Shown in pieces: positions 48,988 through 60,802 of a stretch of 64,000 bases of DNA. Each line of letters opens with the position of its first letter. Positions within the stretch are counted from its first letter, which is position 1. Under the pieces are notes generated by a model, which saw nothing but the letters and a program-made list of their open reading frames with translations, was not told where the DNA came from and did not search any database. The DNA lies in the NCBI RefSeq assembly GCF_965363235.1, contig NC_134839.1, positions 92,399,743-92,463,742 of the forward strand, written 5' to 3'. The stretch comes from Mytilus galloprovincialis (lineage: Eukaryota > Mollusca > Bivalvia > Mytilida > Mytilidae). Made by a program: the position numbers and the translations under genes.

Positions 48988-50261
48988 TACACATGAAAAA
49001 AAGTATTGCAACACCTTGATTTTTAAAAAAATCAGCCTCTTATTTTGGATAGGCTATGATAAAATATTTGCAAAATAATATTGAGACATACTTAATGATA
49101 ACGTTGGCATTAAAACGAATAAAAAAATGTATGAAAAAAAATGTTTTATCTAACCACAATTTTGATAACAAAATGAAGTATTTTTTGTACAACTGTGACA
49201 ACTTATACTGTAGTCGATCTTTACAATGTCAGTCATTCCAAAATTAATCTTAAGATGATTGTTGGCATCATGGTTGATCGTTATACGCCAAAGAATTAGA
49301 ACTTGGCGCAGCCTCCATTCAAACGGATAACCGCCTCTTAACGTCTTCTGATTCCTGCCACCACTCGACTAATTTGTTGCTGAGGTAACCGCAACCATTC
49401 CTGATGTTTATTTCATGACGTGTTTGAACTGGGAGTGTCCTTTCGCGCACTTAACACCAAATAGGGTCCCATATATGCTCGATATGGTTCAAATCCGGGC
49501 TATGATCGGGCCAAGGAAGATAAACCGAATTCCATTGGAACAATGGATCTTCCTCCAAGATGCTAATTTCCAACTTTGTCGAGCTCTGCACTACATTGGA
49601 CACGAGCCACTGTATGTCTGTTCGAAAGCAAAGGTCTCCGAAATGGTCTTATGTCACGATGACCAGAAGCGATGAATCGATCTCGAACTGTTCTTGTTTA
49701 AAGTCTCCTGTATGTCAACCGCTCTCTTTTTATAATTGTATTGCTTATAATGGGTTCCTTCTGACCAATTTCAACCTTCAGTATGCTTGATTTTCCCTAA
49801 CAGATGTAATAGGGGTTCTTCTTGATCTCGGAAGGTCTTTAACGTCGTTTGTTGCCTGATTTTTATTCTCAAAACGACTTATAGTGGAATGGTGATGACC
49901 AACAATACGTGCAATTGTCACAGCGACATACCTGCTTCTCTCATGCTAATAATCTGCCCTCTTGCTGCAGTTAAGAGTTGTGGAGGACCCATTACAAGGT
50001 GTCAATCACATAACTTTATAAACTTGGTTATTTATAGTGTTGAAAACAATGACGATAAAAACATCTGTTTTATTGTGTAAGGGTACAGTAGCTGCATGTG
50101 CAGATAAGAACTTATCGAGTCGATATTTATTGATTAAACTCAGGTGAGATTTAAGTAATGTTTAACTAGTTCTATTTCAACAAATTATATCCCAAAAAAC
50201 TAAAGAGCGTTTTTTTAACTTGAATTTCAATTCGGTGTTGCAATACTTTTTTCCATGTGTA
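48988..50261 (-). mobile_element. Tc1-like DNA transposon, decayed
   Basis: The ends are inverted: TACACATGAAAAAAAGTATT GCAACACC on the left and its reverse complement (one mismatch) on the right, flanked by TA at 48986-48987 and 50262-50263. 1274 bp is the usual Tc1 size. Minus-strand transposase pieces are clear. MGPPQLLTAARGQIISMREA (from about 49992 downward) resembles the N-terminal helix-turn-helix, and YLPWPDHSPDLNHIEHIWD (about 49522-49466) is the Tc1 stretch carrying the second Asp of the DDE triad. Stops and shifts occur between and after them (for example just after REAGMSL), so no full transposase remains. It is inactive. The plus-strand frames at 49415-50080 are not genes. Confidence 0.85.
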
Positions 50262-50306
50262 TAGTTGTATAGAGGCTAACTGTTATATGATATCAATGCT
50301 ATAAAA

Positions 50307-50594
50307 TCACTGATCAGTTGGAAGACAAGAAGGACAACAGTGTCCGTCCAGATATGTCAGTTTGAGACCGTAATCACAACTCCATGAATGACAGTCTACA
50401 GTATTACACCCGGCTTCTTCGGTATCTTCATAGCACCAACAAAAAAGGCAAGGGTTCAGCCAAACTGTATCGCCATAATTAATTTCTACTTCTTTGTTCT
50501 CAAATGTAGTTTTACATGTACCTCCGTCTGAACTTACAAGATTCAAATAAGTTGAGATAACAACAAGAGCAAACAAAATATTCCTCAAAGCCAT
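50307..50594 (-). CDS. Secreted single-VWC-domain protein (paralog of 63638-63925)
   Basis: 95 residues. The signal peptide MALRNILFALVVISTYLNLVSS is followed by a VWC domain with cysteines at 27, 49, 52, 54, 63, 68, 73, 86, 87 and 90. Key stretches are WLNPCLFCWCY, AGCNTVDC and CCPSCLPTDQ at the end. The acceptor TTTATTTTTCAG ends 2 nt before the ATG. A matching minus-strand donor (CTG|GTAAGT) ends an upstream exon at 52725, giving a 2.1-kb 5' UTR intron full of repeats. About 78% identical to the copy at 63638. A Tc1-like element begins 44 bp after the stop codon; the first AATAAA downstream lies inside it (50069-50074). Probably secreted and extracellular; partner unknown. Confidence 0.87.
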   Translation of the reverse strand: MALRNILFALVVISTYLNLVSSDGGTCKTTFENKEVEINYGDTVWLNPCLFCWCYEDTEEAGCNTVDCHSWSCDYGLKLTYLDGHCCPSCLPTDQ

Positions 50595-50984
50595 TTCTGA
50601 AAAATAAAAACCTTGAAGCCAATCATTTTAAAAGTAACCAACACAAAATGATCTGCAAAAAACATTCCCAAAAAGAATTAGTAAATAATATTCGTATCAA
50701 ATCCTTTCAAAAAATAAAAACAAAATGTACAGTAGTTCCTGAACAAAAAATCCTAAAGACCAAATAATCTTCTGAGCTATTCCTAAAAATAAAAAATAAG
50801 CAAATAATCTTCAAAATAATTCATTGAAAAACTAAAAAAAAAAAAAAAAAAATATTTATAGCAATTCATAACAAGAATTCACACGTTGAAGTGACTCTCC
50901 TATTTTACTTATCGTTGAATATATGTTGAAAGTTTGTAACATGAGGGATTTACTAAAAGTATCGCTTAAACTTAACATTATCAA

Positions 50985-52063
50985 TGTTTTGTGATAATGA
51001 GGTCATGGTCAAATGAACCAGGCCAGACAAATGTACACCTTACAACCATACAATACACCAATTATAGTTGAACTGTTGCTTAAAGTATCTAACAGACTGA
51101 AGAAAAAATTTAGGAAAACTTATCATTGACCAAGGTCAGATAATACCTGTCAAATAGACATGTACAAAATGTAATTGTCCCGTACACCAAAAGAAGCTGA
51201 CCTATTGCTATTAGTATTCGAAAACCAACCACAACACAAAAAATGAACATGGACCAACGAACCATGAAAATGAGGTCAGGAACAGATGATACCGGCAAGA
51301 CCAACATGTACACCTTACGATAATTCCATACACTAAATATAGTTGACATATTTTGCTTATAGTACTTACAAAACAGACCAAACACAAAAAACGTAACATT
51401 GACCAATGAACCATGAAATTGAGGTCAAGGTCAGATGAAACCTGCCAGACTGACATGTACCCTAACAATAATTCCATACTGCATATAAAGTTGTCTTACT
51501 GCTCATAGTACTTGAGAAAAATACTGAACTCCGAGGAGAATTCAAAATAGAAGGTCCCTAATCAAATGGCAAAATCAAAAGCTCAAACACATCAAACGAA
51601 TGGATAACAACTTCCATATTTCTGACTTGGTACAGGCATTTTTTATGTAGAAAATGTTGGATTAAACCTGGTTTTAAAGCTAGTTAAACCTCTCACTTCT
51701 ATATAACTTTAACCTGGATCCCTGATTCACGAAATGAGGTCGAATTCATGTGAACTCTTTCTGACGAACGTGTAGACGTTCCATTGGACCCATATGCCAA
51801 ATATATTTCGCCAACTACTCATAAAAAGTGAGATATTCGCATGACAAAATGAACCTTTTTTTTTAAACACTCGCTGACCCATGAAAATGAGGTCAAAGAC
51901 AATGAATATATGACAGACCAAAACTTAGTAACATAAGGTATTGGTTTAGAAGTATAAAGCATCCAGGTCTTTTTACTATCTGAATTATAAAGCTTTACAC
52001 ACATAGTTTACGCCACAGCCACCGAATATTAACATTTATGTCTCGCACTACAGGCGAGACAAA
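50985..52063. mobile_element. Element with ~145-bp core repeats and terminal hairpin (Helitron-like family)
   Basis: About four tandem units (near 50997, 51126, 51266, 51411) share CCATGAAAATGAGGTCA, GTCAGATGA-like words, GACATGTACACCTTAC and TATAGTTGACATATTTTGCT. A fifth partial unit is at 51880. The right end has the hairpin GTCTCGC-ACTACA-GGCGAGAC. Core repeats of this wording are common in bivalve Helitron-type elements. A tail type 1 copy is inserted at 51510-51710. Confidence 0.5.
51510..51710 (-). repeat. Tail type 1, minus copy
   Basis: AAATACTGAACTCCGAGGAG, AATGGCAAAATCAAAAGCTC, CATCAAACGAATGG, GACTTGGTACAGGCATTTTT and GGATTAAACCTGG. Confidence 0.75.
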
Positions 52064-52225
52064 AAAAAAGAATTTTCTAAACAAAAGCAAAATAATCTTC
52101 AGAGCCATTCCAAAGAAAAAAAGCAACAATCTTCTTCAAAGAAATTCCCCCAAAATACAAAAAAAAAATCTCTAAAGCAATTTAAAAAAAAACAACAAAA
52201 AAAAAAAAACAAGCAAAATAGTCAT

Positions 52226-52351
52226 CAGAGCAATTCATAATATTTTTTTTTAAAGTAAATTATTCTTCAGAGCAATTCATAATATTTTTTTTTAAAGTAA
52301 ATTATTCTTCAGAGCAATTCATAATATTTTTTTTAAAGTAAATTATTCTTC
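52226..52351. repeat. 42-bp tandem repeat, three copies
   Basis: The unit starts CAGAGCAATTCATAATATTT at 52226, 52268 and 52310, and is nearly identical between copies. Confidence 0.85.
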
Positions 52352-52724
52352 AGAGCATTTTATAAAAAACCAAAAGCCAAATAATCTTCAGAGCTAACAT
52401 TAAAAAAAGTCAAATTAGTCTGCAAAACATAACATCAACAATACTCTTCCTTGAAATACAAAATCAAAATAATCTTCAGAAAAAAATTTAAAACACAAAA
52501 CAATATAATCCTAAGAGGCATTCCTTTAAAAAAAAGTATAAAAAAATCTACAGAGACAATTCTAAAACACAAAAACAGAGTAATCGTCAGAGGAATAAAA
52601 AAAAATATTAATAATTCTTGAAAAACTTAAACGAACTTATTGATCTTCAAATCATATTTCTTATTTCTAATAGCATCTAAAAAGAAGAACAATTAATAAT
52701 GTGCATACAATATAGAAAACTTAC

Positions 52725-52791
52725 CAGACAGAAAGCATTGATTGTAAACACGTAACTGGCACAAATAGTATTATACAAATAGTATTATACA
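52725..52791 (-). promoter_or_regulatory. Candidate first exon and promoter of the 50307 VWC gene
   Basis: The minus-strand donor at 52725 is preceded by two copies of TATAATACTATTTG (about 52760-52791), which could act as TATA elements 40-60 nt before the splice site. No transcript evidence. Confidence 0.35.
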
Positions 52792-52940
52792 GAAGTGTTA
52801 TCAGTTAAGTTTGCTTGAACCTCTTCCGTCCAACGGAAGTACTTGGTTTATCTGTCAGTGTACAGCATCATAAAAATTGTTGTATGTAACTTTTGTAGTA
52901 AAACAACCCACCTTAACCATTCAAAAAATAACAAAAAGAA

Positions 52941-53201
52941 AATCACGTGGGTTAAGTGAAATTTTAGAGATTTTTGGAACTTGCGGCATACGCACGCTGA
53001 CTGTTCAGATATCAAGAGATATATTTTGTCAGTAGGAAAGATTCTCATGTAAAGGTACAGAGAAATATTATTACGTAACAGAGGAAGTTCTCATTTTTGA
53101 ACCTGAATTGTACCATACGCTGAGGGACTTTACTTGCTATTACGATTAAAACCATGTCAACGTAATAGTTTGTTTTTCTGCCATGAAAGATCTCACTTTC
53201 A
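52941..53201 (+). repeat. 5' LTR (matched part) of the gypsy element
   Basis: Begins AATCACGTGGGTTAAGTGAA and ends TCTCACTTTCA; equals 59371-59631. Confidence 0.8.
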
Positions 53202-53584
53202 CATTTGGCGTCGTCGACAGGATGGCAGAAGTCCCTCAGCAGAAAGATCAACATGTATGGTACAGTTCCAGAAAGGAAGAATAGATACCACACAAAGAAG
53301 ATCGAAGAGGTAGTGTAGTGTAGTGTACCAAGAAGAAGACTGTTAATCGTATATGAAAATTGATAATAAGTTTTAATATTGTGAAAAATGATGAGTATTT
53401 TTGTATTTTAACTTTTTATTGAAAGTGTAAAGCTCAAACTGTTGTTGTTTGATTGGTTTAAATTTGGTATGTTATAAAACAATATATAAAAATATACGGT
53501 TGAAAGGTTCATAAAGGAAAAATATTTTATTTTCTTAAAATTTTAATATTTTAAAGTAAAGTAGGATAATAATTTAATTTCAAT

Positions 53585-54529
53585 ATGAGTGAGGAAGAAG
53601 CAGTGACCCAATTGCGTGAGGAAGTTGAGAGGTTAGCTGTCATTGTGAAAGAACAGGAAGAGAAGATGAAGAAGCAAGATACTGTTTCCTATGCACCTGA
53701 CTCCGTAAAACCGGTTGTAATGATGAATCCGAGACGGGTTAACCGATTTAGGGATAGGCCGACGTCATCATCAGATCATTCAATTACAGAATGGGTGTCT
53801 GATGTTCGAACACAAGCGGCGTACCGAAAACTGAGTAAGACAGACTTTGCAGTATTTATGGTTGATAATCTTGCCGGGAAAGCGAGGCAGGAAATTCTTG
53901 GAAGAGGCGAATCAACCAATAAAGACCCAGAAGAAATTATAAGAATATTATTGAAAGTATTTGGGGACGGAGATAACCTTCCAATGCTCCAACAAAGATT
54001 TTATGCATATCATCAACAGGAGGAAGACCTAATATCATGCTCCTTGAATATGGTCGAGTTGTATGATAAGATCATTCAACACGATGCATCGTTTGCAGCT
54101 TGTAGAGACGCTGCTCTGAAGGGAAGATTCGCGGAATCAGTGAAGGACGAAGGGTTACGACGAGAACTTCGCTGGTTAAACATTGAGAGTCCCGCACTTA
54201 ATATTTTTGAATTGAGAGACAGAGCCGTACATTGGCTAGGACGATTAGTAGCAGACAAGAAATCCACAATAAACCAGGAAGTCCAGTCGGCAAGCCTTGA
54301 AGCAGGTGATTCTACAAATTTACTTGAAGTTATCAAGAGACAAGAGGCAATGATTGAGAAACAACAACAACAAATAGACTCAATCCTATCAAAGTCTGGA
54401 AATACTACTAATAAGTACAGAAAACCTTTGCAATGTTGGACCTCCGGCTCTATCAACCATAAAAACAGAAATTGTCCACAAAGGAGAATGGAGAACTCTC
54501 GAGGCAGGGACAACGCTTTAAACGAGTAA
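53585..54529 (+). CDS. Ty3/gypsy gag
   Basis: 314 residues. An N-terminal coiled-coil-like stretch (about 1-35, Glu/Lys-rich) precedes a capsid-type region (about 60-215; ITEWVSDVRTQAAYRKL, FYAYHQQEEDLI), a second coiled segment (about 245-270), and a Cys/His segment near 285-298. It is a structural protein of the retroelement. Confidence 0.8.
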   Translation: MSEEEAVTQLREEVERLAVIVKEQEEKMKKQDTVSYAPDSVKPVVMMNPRRVNRFRDRPTSSSDHSITEWVSDVRTQAAYRKLSKTDFAVFMVDNLAGKARQEILGRGESTNKDPEEIIRILLKVFGDGDNLPMLQQRFYAYHQQEEDLISCSLNMVELYDKIIQHDASFAACRDAALKGRFAESVKDEGLRRELRWLNIESPALNIFELRDRAVHWLGRLVADKKSTINQEVQSASLEAGDSTNLLEVIKRQEAMIEKQQQQIDSILSKSGNTTNKYRKPLQCWTSGSINHKNRNCPQRRMENSRGRDNALNE

Positions 54530-54610
54530 GTCCTGTTGTGGAGAGCCACACTACAGGTACTTTCAATAAAGGCTCTTGCTTATCTAAAGCAGTAGGAATA
54601 TGAAGCTAAT

Positions 54611-57600
54611 ATGGAAGTCAATGGTATAAAGATGTGCAGTTTGTTAGATACTGGAGCACAGGTGTCAACTATGACTGAATCCTTCTATAGGAACCACATG
54701 GCAGATTTGGGAGACTTGGTTGATATAACTGATATGTTACGAATATCAGCAGCAAATGGTGGAGACATACGCTACCTAGGCTATATTGAATGCAACCTGA
54801 AGGCCTTGGGATATACTTTTGAAAATATGGGATTCCTTGTAGTAAGAGATCCAAGCGAAGATACACTGAAACAGAGAAAAAGAAGAGTCCCTGGCGTAAT
54901 AGGCTCCAATATTTTCAAAAGTATAGAAATTTTACCGAAAAACTGGGGAAACATTTTGGCACTTTATGAAGAAATTTACGAGAACGATTACATAGGAAAA
55001 ATAAGAATACCAAATCATCATTCAATAATTATTCCAAGAGGAAGTGTACAGATTATAGAGATGCAAACGAAACCAGCTCCAAAAGGAGAAAAATTGGATT
55101 GTATAGTGGAAGAAAATACTGGATTAACTCTGCCGAATGGCTTCGTACTAGCATCTACACTAGTATCAGTGACGGATACCGGACGCATTCCCGTGCAGAT
55201 ATGCAATTACAGTAATATTGATATAAACTTTAGACCAAGAACATTGATTGGTACTGCAGTTAACATCACCACTCCAAGTTTTCAAATTGCTGAAATGAAC
55301 ACACAAACTGCATGTTCCGTCGACATCAATAGTAACGGTATATTGAAGAAAATGGAGGTTGGATCACTGACAGAAGAACAAGAACGACAAGTTAGAAACT
55401 TAATAATAAAATATAAAGACACCTTTAGTAAAAGCGAAGACGATATTGGATTTTGCGACAAAATAGAACACCACATACCGACTTCGGATAACATTCCAGT
55501 TAGGATTCCGCACAGACGCATTCCGCCAAACCAGTGGTCGGAAGTGCGAGAATACCTTCAAAATGCACTAAAGATGTGTGTTATACAAGAGTCGTCAAGT
55601 CCATATGCAGCACCTGTAGTTATTATACCAAAGAAAAATGGCAAATTAAGAATGTGTGTAGATTTCAGAGGTTTAAATGCTAAAACAAGAAAGGACGCCT
55701 ATCCATTACCACGGATTGAAGAAGCGCTCGACGCACTAAATGGCGCCAAATACTTCTGCAGTCTTGATTTAGCGCATGGTTTCCATCAACTTCCGGTAGC
55801 ATCAGAGGACATCGAAAAGACCGCATTTAGAGTAGGAACAGGTGGTCTTTACGAATATCTTCGTATGCCGTTTGAATTGACTGGTAGTCCTGGGACCTTC
55901 ATGCGGTTGATGGATAAGATATTCGGCGACCAAAAGTTCCAGACTATCTTGACCTATCTTGATGACATACTAGTTTTTGGAAGAGATTTTAATGAAACTC
56001 TGGAACGTTTAGAAATGGTATTATCTAGACTCAAAGCCAATAATTTAAAAATCAGACCTGAGAAATGCCAGTTATTTAAAGAACAATTAAGGTACCTTGG
56101 ACATCTCATCTCTGAACGTGGTATGGCTCCAGATGACGAAAAGATCAAAGCTATAACTGATTGGCAAAAACCAAAGACCGACATCGAGCTAAGAGGATTT
56201 TTAGGATTAGCAGGCTACTATAGAAGATTTGTACCACAGTTTGCTAAATTAGCAGGTCCACTCCATAATTTGTTAAAGGGAAAAGGGCAAAAACAGGAAA
56301 AAGAACCAGCCACTTGGAATTGGCGCATGGGATGAAACAAGTGACAAAGCTTTTAACGATTTGAAAACGAAACTTACAACTGCACCCATCCTAGGACATC
56401 CGGATTTTAAAAGACCGTATATACTAGAAATAGATGCTAGCTTCACAGGGCTAGGAGCAGTTCTATCACAGGAGCAAGAAAACGGACGCGTAGTCTTATG
56501 TTATGCAAGTACAGCATTACGAGAAAATGAGAGGAATATGGATAATTACAGTAGTATGAAACTTGAACTGTTAGCTTTGAAATGGGCTGTGACAGAGAAA
56601 TTTCGAGACCTTTTAATTGGAGCGAATTTTACGATATTTACTGACAACAACCCCCTTAGTTATATCAATACCTCAGCAAAATTAGGTGCTACAGAAACAA
56701 GATGGGTTGCAGAACTGGCGCAGTTCAATTTTGATGTTAAGTACCGTTCTGGGAAGTCCAATACCAATGCAGATGCACTCAGTAGAAAGCCAAAACATAC
56801 CCCTGAAACAGCAAGATTAGAGGAAACCACGATTTTAAAAAGTCCGAGTAGTCTTTTGCCGTCTGACTTGACTTGCGCTATCCAAAACCAGATTGCTGTA
56901 GTTTGGGAAGAGCAAATAGGAACATCTCCTTTATCATGTATACCGATAATATCGTCTGCAATACCAACTGTTCACCCAGAAGAGCAGTCAAATCTACAGA
57001 AAACCGACCCTCACATCAGAAGACTATTAATATACTGGAAAGGAGAAGAAATAGTCACCAAAAGGCAACTTTAACGAGAAGCGAAGGAAGTACGTCGGCT
57101 TGTTAATGATATAAAAACTCTGAAAGAAAAAGATGGGATAATCTATAGAGAAACTAAAGACAACAGGCAACTTCTCTTACCGTCAATGCTTAAACAAAGG
57201 GTATTAAAATCCGTGCATGATGACATGGGTCATCAAGGATTTGAAAGAACCTTCTCACTTTTGAAAACCAGGTGTTATTGGCCTTATACGTACACTGATA
57301 TTGTTGATTATTGCGAGACTTGTAAGAGATGCAAAGTTGGAAAATTAGGACGAAAGGTACAAACAACCTTTTCTTCAATAATTGCCAAGAAACCACTTGA
57401 AATATTGGCAATGGATTTCACACTATTCGAAAAAGGAACTGGTGGATTTGAAAATGTCTTAGTTTTGACTGATGTATTTACAAAATTTACACAGGCGGTA
57501 CCAACTAGAAACCAGAAAGCTAAAACTGTTGCGAATATTTTGCTAAAAGAGTGGATAATAAGATTTGGAATTCCACAGAGAATACACAGTGACCAGGGCA

Positions 57601-58632
57601 GAAGCTTTGAGAACGAAGTCATACATGAACTTTGCGATATGTATGGTGTACTGAAAACGAAAACATTACCTTATTACCCTGAAGGTAACAGTGTTTGCGA
57701 GAGGTTTAACAGGACATTGCACAATTTATTGTGTACTTTACCACAAAATAGGAAACGACGATGGCCAGAACTTCTCCCAGAACTGGTATATGCCTACAAC
57801 TGCACCCCTCATGCTACAACTGGTTATTCACCCTATTTCTTATTTTTCGGAAGAGAGCCCGTGTTACCTGTAGATATGACATTGGGATTGGAAAACAAAA
57901 TACACTCGTCGAGAGACGAATGGGTAACTCAGCATTTTCAAACTCTTAAGGAAGCGTTTGAAATAGCTACGGAGGAAACGGAACAGAAAGCGTTAAAGCG
58001 ACAACAAAAGTTAAACGTCAATGTAAATAATAAAGAACTGCCTATTGGATACCGAATATTTCTACGTAATCACCCGAAAGGACGAGCAAAACTACAAGAT
58101 GCTTGGAACGACAAACCTTATCGCATCATAGATAAGAAAGACAACATGTATAAAGTCGAACCGCTTATTGGACGTGGAGAGTCCAAGTATGTTTATCGAC
58201 GAGAGATTTTAGATGCTAGATATCTAGTGAAAAACAGAAACCCTAACTTTGATCGTCCACAACCGTGTGGTCGTGTAGTGAATGAACGGTCAGAAATCGT
58301 TGATAGACAGGACAGCGATGATGAGGATTTTGTAATACTTTTACAGCATCCTCCCGTTACGACTTACGATGAGGATGGAACAAACGAAACCCTAGCTAGG
58401 ACAATTGAAGTGGAACATGTTCCAGAGATTATAGACGACCGTATTGATGAAAAAATAGGGAAGCCTCTTGATATAGAATCACCGTTACCGGAATTTATTG
58501 AAAAAGAGGATGAGGAGAATTCTGAAGCATCGGACTCTCAACAAAATGACGATGTTTTATCTTCGGATACAGATAATTGCAAAAGTGAAAATCAGATTGA
58601 ACAGAACATATCAGTACCAGATCCTACAATAG

Positions 58633-58663
<31 letters not shown>

Positions 58664-58742
58664 CCCGCCATTGAGAAGAAGTCAAAGGACAACTGCAGGC
58701 AAACACCATAATCCATTAAACTTACCAAGATCTGTCAGCTAG
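54611..58742 (+). pseudogene. Ty3/gypsy pol region: protease, RT, RNase H, integrase (broken)
   Basis: Parts in order: a retropepsin-like protease with LLDTGAQVSTM near 54645; reverse transcriptase with CVDFRGLNAKT (about 55660), LDLAHGFHQLPV (about 55765) and the catalytic TYLDDILVF (about 55950); RNase H (about 56370-56800; LEIDASFTGLGAVLSQE, FTDNNPLSY); integrase with a zinc-binding region and DDE core (about 57190-57870; LAMDFTLFEKG, HSDQGRSFENE). A long acidic C-terminal tail includes a (GAT)n stretch at 58636-58664 and ends RRSQRTTAGKHHNP. About two breaks interrupt it. The many minus-strand frames in this span are shadows. Confidence 0.85.
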
Positions 58743-58977
58743 AACGAGACTATACAAAGTATTAAATCTAACATCGATCCAAGCGTTTTAGCTAATATGG
58801 CACAGTCTCATTTGCTTTTGGCTCAATTTTTGAATAATTCTTTTAAAAAATAGGTTTAAATAAAGTTTCACAGTTAAAGAAGTAAAAGTAAATTTTAGCA
58901 TAGCTCTTGTTTTTCGCAATTTTGTACATATTTTTATTTTTTAGTGTTATCGGGGACGTTAACACAAAGTAGGGGAG

Positions 58978-59631
58978 TGTGAAATAGTAATTTGGACGTC
59001 AATATTTTTTGTGTCAAATTGTACTATCTTGTTAAGCTCATAATGTTTTTACGATCATTTTATGACCGATGTGTATTAGATTTCTTGATAAGATTCACAG
59101 AATGAATTCACGTGTAAACGAATGAATTGGGGTCATGTGTGTTGTTTTAATTAGTTACCATGTAGTAGATTAAGAAATATGAGATCTGCAGACGATAATG
59201 CTAGAATCCAAACGGAAGCACATTTGAGAAATAAAATAAATTTTATTTTTTGCATTTGTATATTTAAAGAAAGTTTTTAATGAAAACGTAGATATTTGTA
59301 ATTGGTTATATTCAAAAATCAATTTTTATATTAATTTTTATTAATCTTATTAATTATTTTCCCAGGTTTTAATCACGTGGGTTAAGTGAAATTTTAGAGA
59401 TTTTTGGAACTTGCGGCATACGCACGCTGACTGTTCAGATATCAAGAGGTATATTTTGTCAGTAGGAAAGATTCTCATGTAAAGGTACAGAGAAATATTA
59501 TTACGTAACAGAGGAAGTTCTCATTTTTGAACCTGAATTGTACCATACGCTGAGGGACTTTACTTGCTATCACGATTAAAACCATGTCAACGTAATAGTT
59601 TGTTTTTCTGCCATGAAAGATCTCACTTTCA
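58978..59631 (+). repeat. 3' LTR of the gypsy element
   Basis: A purine tract precedes TGTGAAATAG. The last 261 bp equal the 5' LTR. The minus-strand frames in both LTRs are not genes. Confidence 0.7.
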
Positions 59632-60081
59632 TATAAATAACGGCTAAAAGACAAACAACAATAAACAAAAAAAAAATGCTTCAAAGCATTGTTTTATTTG
59701 CATTAGTATTTTAAACAATTTGAGTCTTTGCCTCTCACAAAAACTTGAAAATGGGGCTCTTGTTGATTTCTTCAACTTGTTATGCACCTCGTCTTCTAGT
59801 GTTATTTTGACATATCATCCATAGTTCTTTCGTTTTTGTTTTAGGTGAATACTGACACTAATGTCCTAATATTGTGATACTGCTAAGAGACAATACGAAT
59901 AAATAAGCCTACTCGTTAGTCGATCTGCAAGACCATTGCACTTTTACCTACATATAATACTGCATTATAACCCCTGCAATCCGTCGAGTAACAGCATTAC
60001 ACATTTTAAATAAAACAACACATATGCAATCATCGCGCTTTAAATAGCGTGTAAGATCATTAACTATATCAAAACACTTAC
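59632..60081. other. Non-coding sequence
   Basis: No gene or clear repeat. Confidence 0.35.
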
Positions 60082-60232
60082 CAACATAAAATTGAAAATG
60101 GAATGTGTCAAAAAACTCAAGACAACAACACGACCAAAGAGCAGATAAGAGCCGACGGCCATTGCAACGAGAAAATCCCGCACCCGGAGGCGTGCTTCAG
60201 CTGGCCTCTAAACAAAAACATATACTAGTTCA
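60082..60232 (-). repeat. Dispersed repeat D, inverted copy
   Basis: AAAATTGAAAATGGAATGTG, GACCAAAGAGCAGATAAGAG, CCCGCACCCGGAGGCG and CAGCTGGCCTCT; reverse complement of 39865-40030. Confidence 0.7.
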
Positions 60233-60802
60233 GTGATAATGGACGTCATACTAAACTCCGAAATATATAAAAGAAACTAGAATTAAAAATCACACAAGAC
60301 ATGCAACAAAGACCAGATGCTACTGACAGGCGCAACCATGTTCTCTGTAGTAATATTATAGGTTTCAATTAAAGAAATAGCTGTGTCACTGATTTTTGTC
60401 ACCATAAATGACTTAAAACCTTTACTAAATTATTTGATCCTAGTAATTACGTTGATGTTGTTAAACGAGTCCGTAAGCTTAGATGCAATCCATCTAAACG
60501 TATCATTCCTTTTTAAAAAAAAAAATTTAAAATAATATCCTTAATAAGAGTATCGGAGTATTGTTTTATCTGTATAGACATTGATCTTATTTATTATCAA
60601 TAAATCAAAAGATACTTAACTATTTAAAAGCTTACGATGTTACATTTTGTCTATACTTATATTTTGGCATAGCAAAAATTATGCTTTCCTAGACGGTTTG
60701 TGACGTCTTTACGCTTTTTATTTGATGTGCATTGATTGATAGGTTAGTCTTGGATACGTGATATTTATTAGTTGGGTTATGCTTTGAACTAGGTTTCAAT
60801 AA
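60233..60802. other. Non-coding sequence with a repeat F fragment
   Basis: 60715-60790 (GATGTGCATTGATTGATAGG, TATTTATTAGTTGGGTTATG) resembles 37835-37905. Nothing else is supported. Confidence 0.4.

Larger units (their letters stand above)
50597..52724 (-). other. Presumed 5' UTR intron, repeat-filled
   Basis: Runs between the acceptor 2 nt before the ATG and the donor at 52724-52719. It contains the elements listed at 50985-52063 and 52226-52351, and many scattered copies of the short word AATCTTCAGAG. Confidence 0.5.
52941..59631 (+). mobile_element. Ty3/gypsy-type LTR retrotransposon, broken (about two breaks in pol)
   Basis: Terminal repeats at 52941-53201 and 59371-59631 match over 261 bp with about two differences. 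A primer-binding-site-like TGGCGTCGTCGACAGG lies at 53206. A purine tract AGTAGGGGAG followed by TGTGAAATAG at 58978 suggests the full 3' LTR is 58978-59631 and the 5' copy is partial. Order of parts: gag, protease, reverse transcriptase, RNase H, integrase. No target duplication is visible. The high LTR similarity suggests a young insertion. It lies about 150 bp upstream of the candidate promoter of the 50307 VWC gene. Confidence 0.88.

Noticed and set aside
49415-50080. Plus-strand frames of 63-86 codons
   Set aside because: They are antisense to the decayed Tc1-like transposase.
51110-52004. Minus-strand frames of 61-98 codons in the VWC 5' intron
   Set aside because: Tandem core repeats and a repeat tail; no domain, and the frames follow the repeat period.
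54076-54549. 157-codon minus-strand frame
   Set aside because: Shadow of the gypsy gag on the opposite strand.
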